Below, in pieces: positions 1-6,658 of a stretch of DNA of 15,117 bases (the stretch's first letter is position 1; every line of letters starts with the position of its first letter). The stretch comes from Actinomycetes bacterium (GTDB taxonomy: Bacteria; Actinomycetota; Actinomycetes; Actinomycetales; Microbacteriaceae): assembly GCA_023428065.1 (NCBI GenBank), contig JAEYZI010000071.1, forward strand, positions 1 through 15,117. The letters are read 5' to 3'. The notes under the pieces were generated by a model. The model saw nothing but the letters and a program-made list of their open reading frames with translations, made no database searches and was not told the DNA's origin. A program made the translations under genes and the position numbers.

Positions 1-270
1 AGCGTGAGGCGCGCGCAGGCCGTGGCGCGCGCGGCGCGGGCGGCGATCGGCGACGCGGCCGCGGCATCCGCGGCACCCCAGCGGCTCTCGGCGCGCGAGC
101 ACGAGGTGGCATCGCTCGCGGCCCGCCGGCTGAGCAACCAGGAGATCGCCGATCGCCTGCACCTCTCGGTGCGCACGGTCGAGAGCTACCTGCAGTCGGC
201 CTTCGGCAAGCTCGGCATCAACTCGCGCGCCGACCTGCCCGAGCTGCTCGCGGAGCACGTCGACGCCTGA
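1..270 (+). CDS. LuxR-family transcriptional regulator, C-terminal part (5' end outside window)
   Basis: The reading frame is open from the first base and ends at TGA 268-270, so only the last 89 residues are present. They form a LuxR/GerE DNA-binding domain: a conserved LSAREHEVASLAA opening, then SNQEIADRLHLSVRTVESYLQSAFGKLG, which is the four-helix HTH with its recognition helix around LSVRTVE. The helical stretch before it (RRAQAVARAARAAIGDAA) is what LAL-type (MalT-like) regulators usually carry just upstream of the HTH, so the full gene is probably a large ATP-binding regulator, like the complete one at 9537-12137. A response-regulator architecture cannot be excluded because the N-terminus is missing. 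No clear terminator follows. The next feature downstream is an array of phased direct repeats ahead of a surface-protein gene, which makes this protein a natural candidate to bind there. Confidence 0.9.
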   Translation, partial: SVRRAQAVARAARAAIGDAAAASAAPQRLSAREHEVASLAARRLSNQEIADRLHLSVRTVESYLQSAFGKLGINSRADLPELLAEHVDA

Positions 271-303
271 CGCGGCGGGCTCACGCGCGTTCGTGCCGCG
301 CCA

Positions 304-372
304 CCGTAGCGGTACCGTACCGACCCCGTACCGGGGCGGCGGATCCCCGTACCCGCACCGCGGAATCCCGTA
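304..372 (+). promoter_or_regulatory. Phased direct-repeat array (five CCGTA half-sites), candidate activator-binding region
   Basis: CCGTA occurs at 304-308, 315-319, 326-330, 347-351 and 368-372, that is at intervals of 11, 11, 21 and 21 bp, so every copy lies on the same face of the helix. The last two sit in a degenerate 21-bp tandem repeat: GCGGATCCCCGTA at 339-351 and GCGGAATCCCGTA at 360-372. CCCCG-TAC-CGGGG at 324-336 is also a perfect short inverted repeat around the third copy. The array lies between a LuxR-family gene and the start of a surface-protein gene. MalT-type regulators are known to bind helically phased direct repeats, and assignment of this array to such a protein is inference. 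A related array is found at 8146-8222. Confidence 0.65.
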
Positions 373-383
373 GCCACCACGGT

Positions 384-412
384 GCAGGCGTGCGCTACGC
401 CCTCCCTACCTT
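384..412 (+). promoter_or_regulatory. Candidate activated promoter of the surface-protein gene
   Basis: TACCTT at 407-412 fits the actinobacterial TANNNT -10 pattern. The position 17 bp upstream (384-389, GCAGGC) does not resemble TTGACA, which suits a promoter that depends on an activator. The phased CCGTA array ends 11 bp upstream of this -35 position. Transcription would start near 419 and give a leader of about 40 nt carrying AGGAGAG (451-457) as the ribosome binding site. The -10 assignment rests on one hexamer only. Confidence 0.35.
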
Positions 413-460
413 CTCTCCTGGGCCGGGAACGGCCGGACGACCACACCCACAGGAGAGAGA

Positions 461-1789
461 ATGAACACCACCACGCGCATCCGCCGCATCGCGGCCGCGG
501 GCGCCGCCCTCATGACGGCCGCCGCGCTCGCGGTCGGCGCCCCGCTCGCCGCCGCGGCGGGCGAGATCGACAACACCGCACCGATCACCTCGCAGGACCA
601 CTACGACGTCGACCAGGGACTCGTACTCACGGTCGCCGCACCCGGCGTGCTCGTCAACGACGTCGACCTCGACGGCGACGCGCTGACGGTCACCGGACAC
701 GGCACCGGCGCGGGCGCCATCTCGATCGCCGCCGACGGCTCCTTCGAGTACACCGCGCCGAGCGACTGGGCTGGCGAGGACGTCATCAGCTACACCGTCT
801 CGGACGGCTTCGGCGCCTCGAGCAACGGCACCCTCCACCTGCACGTGAAGCTCGTGGGCCCCGCGCCCCTCGCGGTGAACGACGTCTACTCGACGACGCA
901 GGGGGTGACGCTCCAGGTGGCCGCGCCCGGCGTCATGGCGAACGACCTGAACCTCTCGTCGTCGGCCAACGTGGCGATCTACATCGAGCCCGAGCACGGC
1001 GACGTGACGCTCGGGGCCGACGGCGGGTTCACCTACGTCCCCGACGCCGGATACACGGGCGCCGACACGTTCAGCTACACGGTCTTCGACCCGCAGAAGG
1101 ACTACGAGGGCTCGACCGCCGTCACCATCTACGTGAACGCGGTCGACACCACTCCCATCGCCTCCCCCGACACCTTCACGGCGACGATCGGCCAGACGCT
1201 CACCGTGCCGGCACCCGGCGTCCTCGGGAACGACGACGGCTTCGGCTACCCGATCGAGGCCGACATCGTCTCCACCCCGACGCAGGGCACACTCTTCTTC
1301 CACGCAGACGGCTCCTTCTCGTACACCCCGTTCGACAACATGGCGGGCGGAGAGGCCGTCGACACCTTCACCTACCGGGCCGTGCGCACCGACAACCCGA
1401 TCGTGCGCTCCGCCACGACGACCGTGACCATCCACCTCGAGTTCGACGAGCCCGAGGAGGAGCCGGGCGAGGAGGAGCCGGGCGACGAGCCGGGCACCCC
1501 CGCCGGCCCGCAGAGCCCGACCGAGCCGCGCGACCCCGAGCAGCCCACGGACGACCCCTCGGACCCGCAGAACCCGTTCGAGGACTCGAGCACCACGACG
1601 GAGGGCGACACGGACGACGAGACGCCGGGCCTGTCGAGCGCGAGCACCGAGGAGGCCCCCCGCCTCGCGGCGACGGGCGCCTCCGACGGCACGGGCCTCA
1701 TCGCCCTCGCGGCCTTCCTCGTGATCTACCTCGGCGTCTTCGCGATGCGCTTGGCCCGCGAGGGCCGCATCCGGCGCGAGGGACGCTGA
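461..1789 (+). CDS. Secreted, sortase-anchored surface protein with three Ig/cadherin-like repeats
   Basis: A 442-residue cell-wall surface protein. The ATG follows AGGAGAGAGA directly and begins a signal peptide (RRIR-type basic start, hydrophobic core, cleavage near AAAAGE, about residue 34). Three homologous repeats of roughly 90 residues follow (about 40-130, 136-226 and 231-327). Each has the pattern of an Ala-Pro-Gly-Val-Leu-x-Asn-Asp turn, then Asp-Gly-(Ser/Gly)-Phe-x-Tyr and a closing (Asp/Glu)-x-(Phe/Ile)-(Ser/Thr)-Tyr strand, typical of bacterial Ig-like/cadherin-like tandem domains (Big_9 type). Residues 328-400 form an acidic, Pro-rich stalk. The C-terminus is a sorting signal: LAATG at 402-406, a hydrophobic segment at about 412-428, then RLAREGRIRREGR. 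LAxTG is the motif known for class E sortases of high-GC Gram-positives. The repeats suggest an adhesin or scaffold, but the ligand is unknown. No sortase is in the window. A 96-bp, ACCACC-rich gap precedes the next gene. Confidence 0.9.
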   Translation: MNTTTRIRRIAAAGAALMTAAALAVGAPLAAAAGEIDNTAPITSQDHYDVDQGLVLTVAAPGVLVNDVDLDGDALTVTGHGTGAGAISIAADGSFEYTAPSDWAGEDVISYTVSDGFGASSNGTLHLHVKLVGPAPLAVNDVYSTTQGVTLQVAAPGVMANDLNLSSSANVAIYIEPEHGDVTLGADGGFTYVPDAGYTGADTFSYTVFDPQKDYEGSTAVTIYVNAVDTTPIASPDTFTATIGQTLTVPAPGVLGNDDGFGYPIEADIVSTPTQGTLFFHADGSFSYTPFDNMAGGEAVDTFTYRAVRTDNPIVRSATTTVTIHLEFDEPEEEPGEEEPGDEPGTPAGPQSPTEPRDPEQPTDDPSDPQNPFEDSSTTTEGDTDDETPGLSSASTEEAPRLAATGASDGTGLIALAAFLVIYLGVFAMRLAREGRIRREGR

Positions 1790-1885
1790 GGCCGGCAACG
1801 GCATCCGCGCGGTCCGCGACGAGAACACCACCACCGCAACTCACGACCCCACCACCAGCAGCACCACCCACGAAAGGACACCCAG

Positions 1886-2287
1886 ATGAACTTCCTCAAG
1901 GCGATGACCGACATGGTCCAGGCCGCCCCCGGCCTCATCGAGTCGGCCCAGCAGTACCAGGCGAACGTCGAGGCCCAGGCGGCGAGCTACTCCGCCGCGG
2001 GCGTCGGCTTCGGCCAGGGCTACGTCAACACCGTCAACCGCCAGACCCACGGCGAGCCGAGCGCCGAGGCGCTCGAGCCCATCGCGGGCGTCACCCTCGA
2101 GCGCTACGCGGCGATCGTCAAGGGCATCGCGGCCTACGGCTACGACCAGAACCGGCTCGTCGAGGTCGCGGCGCAGCAGGGGGTCGCCGCGGCCGACTGG
2201 CGCGTCGCGCAGGACGGCTGGAGCGCCCGCATCCAGGCCGACCGCGCTGTCGGCTCCCGCTTCAACGAGCTCTACACGGCGGTCTGA
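1886..2287 (+). CDS. Small hypothetical protein, mostly helical, cytoplasmic
   Basis: 133 residues starting at ATG behind GAAAGGA (1872-1878, 7-nt spacing). I do not recognise the family. There is no signal peptide or membrane segment. The first 40 residues (MNFLKAMTDMVQ...) read as an amphipathic helix rich in Gln and Ala. A Gly/Tyr-rich middle (VGFGQGYVNTVNRQTHGE) is followed by a helical region that begins LEPIAGVTLERYAAIVKGIAAYGYDQ. The next gene starts one base after the TGA, so the two are almost certainly translated together and may form a complex. The Gln/Ala composition and the lack of export signals argue against a surface role, despite the sortase substrate upstream. Codon use matches the neighbours. 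The existence of the gene is well supported, while its function is unknown. Confidence 0.8.
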   Translation: MNFLKAMTDMVQAAPGLIESAQQYQANVEAQAASYSAAGVGFGQGYVNTVNRQTHGEPSAEALEPIAGVTLERYAAIVKGIAAYGYDQNRLVEVAAQQGVAAADWRVAQDGWSARIQADRAVGSRFNELYTAV

Positions 2288-2288
2288 C

Positions 2289-2672
2289 ATGGGCTTCCTG
2301 GGAGACCTCGCGAAGCTCACGCGTGTGGGATTCGAGAGCTACGAGCGGATGGACGTGGGGGCGCGACTGCGCGACGCCCAGGCCCAGCTCGACGCCCTCA
2401 ACGCGCCCTACGCCGCGGCCGACCCGCAGGCGGAGGCCCGCCGGATCGCGACGACCGCGACGATCGTGAACTGCGCCCCGACGGGCATGGCCGTGAACCT
2501 CGACCCCGTCGTGGCCCTCGAGCTCACGGTCATGCTGGGCGGCGTGCCGGTGCCCGCGCGCACCCAGGCACCCGTGCCCCAGCTGCACCTCGCCCGCATC
2601 GCGCCGGGCGCGCAGCTCGCCGTGACGGTCGACCCGGCCCGCCCGGAGAGCGTGCGGATCGACTGGCGCTGA
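2289..2672 (+). CDS. Small hypothetical protein with a C-terminal beta-rich domain
   Basis: 127 residues. The ATG lies one base after the stop of the upstream gene, with no strong ribosome binding site of its own, so translational coupling is likely. Residues 1-55 look helical (MGFLGDLAKLTRVGFESYERMD, then LRDAQAQLDALNAPYAAADP). Residues 60-127 form a compact beta pattern: ATIVNCAPTGMAVNLDPVVALELTV, then a VPV-ART turn, then a PG-x-QL-x-VTVDP-x-x-PESVRIDW ending. This resembles small beta-barrel-like modules that recur in uncharacterised actinobacterial proteins (the tG-x-x-VN-x-x-P plus VDP-x-x-P-x-x-V-x-x-DW pattern), but I cannot name a family. There is no signal peptide or membrane helix. 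It is the last gene of the plus-strand unit, ending 24 bp before a strong terminator stem. Confidence 0.8.
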   Translation: MGFLGDLAKLTRVGFESYERMDVGARLRDAQAQLDALNAPYAAADPQAEARRIATTATIVNCAPTGMAVNLDPVVALELTVMLGGVPVPARTQAPVPQLHLARIAPGAQLAVTVDPARPESVRIDWR

Positions 2673-2696
2673 GCACCCGGGGGACCCCGCGACCCG

Positions 2697-2741
2697 CCGC
2701 GACGGCGGAGGTGATGACCGCCTCCGCCGTCGCGGTTTCTT
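2697..2741 (+). terminator. Rho-independent terminator of the surface-protein unit
   Basis: A perfect 15-bp stem is formed by CCGCGACGGCGGAGG (2697-2711) and CCTCCGCCGTCGCGG (2721-2735), with a 9-nt loop. It is followed directly by TTTCTT (2736-2741). The T-rich tract lies on the plus-strand side only, so it terminates the gene ending at 2672. The minus-strand lipoprotein gene stops at 2767, so the same stem could also act weakly on that transcript. Confidence 0.9.
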
Positions 2742-2766
2742 GCGTGCCTGCGCGAGGTCGGAGTTG

Positions 2767-3624
2767 TCAGCGGACGCCGGAGGTCGTGATGAGGCGCGTC
2801 CACGGACCGGCGGGCACCTCGGAGGCCTCCACGAAGCGCCAGGAGACGCCCGGGGTGATGCCGTCGAGGTCGGCGAAACCGAGGCAGCCGGTGAGCGCGG
2901 GGGAGACGTCCATCCCGGCGCCGCCGTAGCGCGTGTTGGCCGGGCGCGCGTCATCGGCGCCGAAGACGTAGGCGGCGTCGTGATACTCGCCCGGTCCGGC
3001 GTCCTCGATCTGCCCGTAGCACGTGCGCCCGTCGTGGACGAGCTGCACCCACCGGTTCTTGAGGTAGCTGAACCCGGTGTCGCCCCGGTGCGAGCGGTAC
3101 GGCTCCGCGCCCGCCCAGGGGATCACGGCGTCCCGCTCCGCGAACCCCACCGGATCGTTGACGTCGTCGTAGGGCAGGTCGAGATAGAAGGGGTTCTGCC
3201 GGGGAGTCATGCGCGTCGGGAAGTAGTCGTTCGCCGCGGTGCGCGCTTCGGTGCGGCACTCGCCCGCCACCGCGATGCCGTCGCAGCCCCCGTACGCCGC
3301 GAGCCAGTCCGAATCGTAGGTCGAGATCTCCTGGCTGCCGTCGGGCGCATCCGGATCGAAGATCTCGCCCACCCAGAAGGTCGTCGAGACGATGCCGGTA
3401 TGCCACGGATGGCCGGATGCGGCGTCACCGCCCGTCGTGGGTTGCTCGGCGGAGCTCGGTGGCGGTTCGCGTGTCGGGGCGGTGCTCGAGCGGGGGGTCG
3501 GGGTCGCGCTCGCGGAGTCGCCCGCCGAGGGGGTCGGCGAGGGCATGGCCGGGGCGCTCGTGCACGCGGCGAGGACCGCCACCCCGGCCAGCAGGCCGAG
3601 GGCGGCGGTCCTCGGGCGGTGCAC
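2767..3624 (-). CDS. Lipoprotein with a putative double-psi beta-barrel-like domain
   Basis: 285 residues from a GTG start. The start lies 2 bp after the stop of the deacetylase gene, so this is the last gene of the operon. The N-terminus is a lipoprotein signal (basic RPR, hydrophobic run, lipobox LAAC with Cys21). A Ser/Thr/Pro linker (about 22-70) would span the wall. The remaining 215 residues hold TTFWVGEIFDPD, YGGCDG, NDYFPTRMTP, NPFYLDLPYDD, then KNRWVQLVHDGRTCYGQIEDAGPG and DVSPALTGCLG. The last two blocks resemble the RlpA/expansin core, where a strand ending in D-x-GP and a later D-(L/V)-S-x-A surround the active groove. At least five Cys suggest disulfides. I infer a wall or polysaccharide-binding role, perhaps lytic. 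The double-psi assignment rests on motifs alone. Its operon position ties it to polysaccharide processing. Confidence 0.75.
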   Translation of the reverse strand: MHRPRTAALGLLAGVAVLAACTSAPAMPSPTPSAGDSASATPTPRSSTAPTREPPPSSAEQPTTGGDAASGHPWHTGIVSTTFWVGEIFDPDAPDGSQEISTYDSDWLAAYGGCDGIAVAGECRTEARTAANDYFPTRMTPRQNPFYLDLPYDDVNDPVGFAERDAVIPWAGAEPYRSHRGDTGFSYLKNRWVQLVHDGRTCYGQIEDAGPGEYHDAAYVFGADDARPANTRYGGAGMDVSPALTGCLGFADLDGITPGVSWRFVEASEVPAGPWTRLITTSGVR

Positions 3625-3626
3625 GC

Positions 3627-5582
3627 TCAGGCGCCCGCCTCCGAGGCGGACTCGCCCTCCGACGCCGCCGGTGGGGGCGGTGCCGGGTCGGCGGCAGGCG
3701 CGGGATCGGCGGGTGCCGTGTCAGCGGGCGCGGGCGCCTGGGCGGGAGCCGGCGGCTCCTGCGCGGGCGGGTCGTCCGCCGTCGCTCCACCCGCCGGCGG
3801 GTCCACCGGCGCGAGCTCCACCTCGGGGGCGATCGCGAGCGGTGCGGCGGGCGGCTCGGCGACGCTCTCGGCGGCGGGCGGCTGCGCGTCCAGCAGCGTG
3901 TAGTCGTCGGTCACGAGGGTGCCGGGACTGAAGATGTTGAGCCCGAAGCTGATCCCCGTGAAGCCCGGGGGGATCGCGGGCGAGGTCCACCGGGCCTCGG
4001 TCCAGTCGGCCGCGGGAGCGAACCACGGGCTCGAGGTCCAGTACTCCCATGCCCCCGTCGTGGTCCGCAGGTACACCGCGAACTGCGTGATCGCGGTCGA
4101 GGTGTACCAGCCCGAGAGCACGTACTCGTGGTCGGTCGTGACGCTCGGTGCGCAGGACCCCAGGTCGAGGGCGGGGATGATCTTGCCCTCTCCCGACACG
4201 TAGCGGGAGATCGTCACCTGGCTCGCGTAGGCGCCCGAGCGTCCGGGGCTCACGAGCGAGAACGACGCGTCGTTGTCGCCCCACGGGGCGGTCTGCCAGC
4301 AGGCCGGGAATCCGTTCTGCATGACCTCGAGCCCGGGGTTGACGACCGCGTTCTCGTCGGTCGGCGGCGGCACGACGGGACCGGGCACGGCCGGCTTCGC
4401 CGCGCCCCCGATGACGTCGCCGACCGTGCGCACGACCGTGTTGCGCGTCGTACCGCGCTCCTCGAGCCAGTCGGCGAAGCGCTCGAGCAGGGCCGCGTCG
4501 ATCGAGAGCGCGTCGCAGCTCGACGTGCACACGTCATGGAAGGTGTACTGCAGCCACCCCCCGCCGTGCGCCTCGGCGGCCAGCACGCTCGCCGTGAGGT
4601 CCTCGAAGGTCCAGGTCTCGTCGAACTGATCGAGCGCCTGCGTGATCGCGGGTCGCGCGGGCGGCACCGACTCGGCCCAGTCGCAGTCGGCGCAGCCGAA
4701 GCGCGAGCGGATGTCGCCCAGCAGCCGGCCGCTGTTGTAGCCGCACTGCACGACCGCGTCGGCCACCTGGTCGGTGACGGCGGCGAAGGGGTAGGCGAAG
4801 CTGCGCACGCTGAAGCCCCACTCGGTGAGCTGGACCCGGTCGTTGCAGATCTGCCGGAGCACCTCGTCCTGGGGCACGCCCGTGAGGTCGACGTGGGTCA
4901 CCGTGTGACCGCCGACCTCGTTTCCGCTCGCGGCGAGCGCGTGCAGCTGGGCGAGCGTGAGCTTGCCGGGGGTGCCGAGGGTGCCGGAGTTGACGAAGAA
5001 CGTCGCAGGCAGTCCGTGTGCGCCGAGGATCGAACCCGCGAGCACCTGCCCGGCGCCGCCGTCGTCGAAGGTCAGGCTCACGGAGGTGAGCGGACCCGTC
5101 TTGACAGGAGGCTCGGGGTCGGGAGTCGGGTCCTTCGGCGTCGGATCGACGGGGTCGGTCGGGCCCGTGGGACCCGTCGGGTCGGTGGGGCCGGTCGGGC
5201 CCGTGGGCCCCGTCGGGTCGGTCGGCCCTGTCGGGTCGGCGGGCGTCGTCGGCCCGGTCGGCCCTGTCGGGTCGGTGGGCGTCGCCGGCGCCGTCGGGTC
5301 CGTCGGAGTCGTGGAGCCGCCCGGCGTGCCCGGCGTCACGGGCGGGCGCGCGGGGGGAGGCGGCGGGTCCGCCGGCGGATCGGCGGAATCGTCCGCCGCG
5401 GGCGGCGCGGCCTCGTCGTCGACGGCGGGGGCGGGCGGGTCGTCCTCCTGCGGCGCGCCGGCGACGGGCGGGGTGGTGGGCGACGGTGCGCCGCGGAAGA
5501 TCTGGTTGCCGACGGCGAAGGAGATCAGCAGCGCAAGCGCCGTCGCGAAGCCTCCCAGGCCGAAGAGGGCTCGTCTGGTCAT
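3627..5582 (-). CDS. Secreted NodB-type polysaccharide deacetylase (CE4) with carbohydrate-binding-like domain
   Basis: 651 residues. The ATG at 5582 is chosen over an in-frame upstream ATG (5663) because GAGGTGA lies 7 nt before it and a hydrophobic segment (residues 5-25) begins there. The order is: signal peptide or signal anchor; acidic/Pro-rich region (30-90); a Pro-Thr-Gly repeat linker (93-149); the NodB domain (about 165-390); a beta-sandwich, CBM-like region (410-567) opening NAVVNPGLE; and an 85-residue Pro/Ala/Glu tail. CE4 motifs are complete: TFDDG (Asp173, Asp174), HTVTH (His226, His230) for the metal, RSFAYPFA (Arg260), and the distal FHD (His349). Extra Cys pairs (CADC 297-300, CTSSC 352-356) suggest disulfides. 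It should remove N-acetyl groups from an extracellular glycan, as PgaB/IcaB do. Peptidoglycan or chitin are alternative substrates. Its Shine-Dalgarno sequence contains the stop codon of the SDR gene. Confidence 0.9.
   Translation of the reverse strand: MTRRALFGLGGFATALALLISFAVGNQIFRGAPSPTTPPVAGAPQEDDPPAPAVDDEAAPPAADDSADPPADPPPPPARPPVTPGTPGGSTTPTDPTAPATPTDPTGPTGPTTPADPTGPTDPTGPTGPTGPTDPTGPTGPTDPVDPTPKDPTPDPEPPVKTGPLTSVSLTFDDGGAGQVLAGSILGAHGLPATFFVNSGTLGTPGKLTLAQLHALAASGNEVGGHTVTHVDLTGVPQDEVLRQICNDRVQLTEWGFSVRSFAYPFAAVTDQVADAVVQCGYNSGRLLGDIRSRFGCADCDWAESVPPARPAITQALDQFDETWTFEDLTASVLAAEAHGGGWLQYTFHDVCTSSCDALSIDAALLERFADWLEERGTTRNTVVRTVGDVIGGAAKPAVPGPVVPPPTDENAVVNPGLEVMQNGFPACWQTAPWGDNDASFSLVSPGRSGAYASQVTISRYVSGEGKIIPALDLGSCAPSVTTDHEYVLSGWYTSTAITQFAVYLRTTTGAWEYWTSSPWFAPAADWTEARWTSPAIPPGFTGISFGLNIFSPGTLVTDDYTLLDAQPPAAESVAEPPAAPLAIAPEVELAPVDPPAGGATADDPPAQEPPAPAQAPAPADTAPADPAPAADPAPPPPAASEGESASEAGA
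5136..5306 (-). repeat. Degenerate tandem repeat encoding a Pro-Thr-Gly/Asp linker
   Basis: Within the deacetylase gene, 9-bp units encoding G-P-T and D-P-T alternate over about 57 residues (93-149), with runs such as DPTGPTGPTGPTDPTGPT. At DNA level these are variants of GGGCCCGTC/GGGTCGGTC on the plus strand. The pattern is collagen-like (Gly every third residue) only in short runs, because Asp replaces Gly in many units. It most likely forms a stiff, extended spacer between membrane and catalytic domain. Repeat number is expected to vary between strains. Confidence 0.8.
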
Positions 5583-5589
5583 GATGGGG

Positions 5590-6648
5590 TCACCTCGATG
5601 CGATGGGTTCGGGAGCGGGGGATGCTGCGGTGCGGGCCGAGCGGGCGAGCGTGCGGAGCGCACCCCACCCGGCCGGCCGGGTGATACCGGTCTCGCCGAG
5701 CGTCGAGGCGACGCTCCAGATGATCTCGTCGACGCTCGTGCGCGGCACGAAGTCGACGAGCTCGTGGGCGAGGGAGTTGTCGGGGACGCGGCGCCGCATG
5801 TCCTCGTAGCCCGCGCCGTACGCCTCGGCGTAGGGCACGAGGCGGATGCGGCTGCGACTGCCCGTGATGCTCAGGATGCGCGCGGCGAGTTCGAGGATCG
5901 AGATCTCCGTCCCGCCGCCGAGGTTCACCGCGATGCCGAGCGCGCGCGGCTCCTCGATGAGGCGCACGAAGGCGGGCACGACGTCGAAGACCGACGAGAA
6001 GCAGCGGGTCTGCCGCCCGTCGCCGAACACCGTGAGGGGCTCTTCGCGGAGCGCCTGGGCCACGAGGTTCGGCACGACCATCCCGTAGCGGCCGGTCTGG
6101 CGCGGGCCGACCGTGTTGAAGGGCCGCGCGATCGCGACCTCGAGGCCGTACTCCTGCCGGTACGCGTGCGCGAACGACTCGTCGAGTCCCTTCGCGGCGG
6201 CGTAGGTCCAGCGGGCCACGAGCGGCGAGCCGAGGATGCGGTCCGAGTTCTCGTGGAGCGCGTCCGAGGTGTTCTTGCCGTAGATCTCGCTCGTCGAGAC
6301 GATGAGCACGCGAGCGTCGTGGGCGACGCACGCGTCGAGCACGTTCTCGGTGCCGTGGAGGTTCACGCGGAGCCCGTCAAGCGGGTGCTCCACGATGCGC
6401 CGGACCCCCACCGCGGCGGCCAGATGGAACACCCGATCGCTCCCCCTGACCGCCGCGTGGACCGCGTCGGGGTCAAGGACCGAGCCGACGCGATATTCGA
6501 GCCGCGGATCGCCGAGGCGCCCGCGGAGGTTGTCGGCCCGCCCGGTCGACTCGTCGTCGAGCACGACGACCTCGTCGCCCGCGTCGAGCAGGAGCTCGAC
6601 GAGGTGGCTGCCCAGGAATCCGGCTCCGCCGGTGACCGTGCTGCGCAT
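5590..6648 (-). CDS. Extended-SDR nucleotide-sugar epimerase/decarboxylase/dehydratase
   Basis: 352 residues, starting at ATG 6648 behind GAGGAG (6655-6660). That ribosome binding site overlaps the stop codon of the dehydrogenase gene, so the two are coupled. The NAD-binding motif TGGAGFLGSH is at residues 6-15, and an acidic residue pair (DD 31-32) ends the second strand. The catalytic set is Ser118/Ser120 (VSTSEIYG), Tyr149 and Lys153 (TYAAAK). The substrate region reads ARPFNTVGPRQTGRYGMVVP and later FGDGRQTRCFSSVFDV. The family covers UDP-glucose 4-epimerase, UDP-glucuronate decarboxylase and 4,6-dehydratases. The GPRQTGRYGMVVPNLV and GDGRQTRCF blocks are common in proteins annotated as UDP-glucuronate decarboxylase or generic epimerases. 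Lying directly after a 6-dehydrogenase, it probably converts that UDP-uronate, but the exact reaction cannot be read from sequence. Length is normal for the family. Confidence 0.88.
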   Translation of the reverse strand: MRSTVTGGAGFLGSHLVELLLDAGDEVVVLDDESTGRADNLRGRLGDPRLEYRVGSVLDPDAVHAAVRGSDRVFHLAAAVGVRRIVEHPLDGLRVNLHGTENVLDACVAHDARVLIVSTSEIYGKNTSDALHENSDRILGSPLVARWTYAAAKGLDESFAHAYRQEYGLEVAIARPFNTVGPRQTGRYGMVVPNLVAQALREEPLTVFGDGRQTRCFSSVFDVVPAFVRLIEEPRALGIAVNLGGGTEISILELAARILSITGSRSRIRLVPYAEAYGAGYEDMRRRVPDNSLAHELVDFVPRTSVDEIIWSVASTLGETGITRPAGWGALRTLARSARTAASPAPEPIASR

Positions 6649-6658
6649 GCTCAGCTCC

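Noticed and set aside
382..2469. 695-codon plus-strand frame overlapping the surface protein and the small genes
   Set aside because: It is Arg/His/Pro-rich with no domain pattern, and it lies out of frame over three genes that have clear ribosome binding sites and motifs. It is a GC-rich shadow frame.
5136..5306. Possible CRISPR or iteron array
   Set aside because: The units are 9 bp, contiguous, in frame and encode G-P-T/D-P-T, and there are no spacers.
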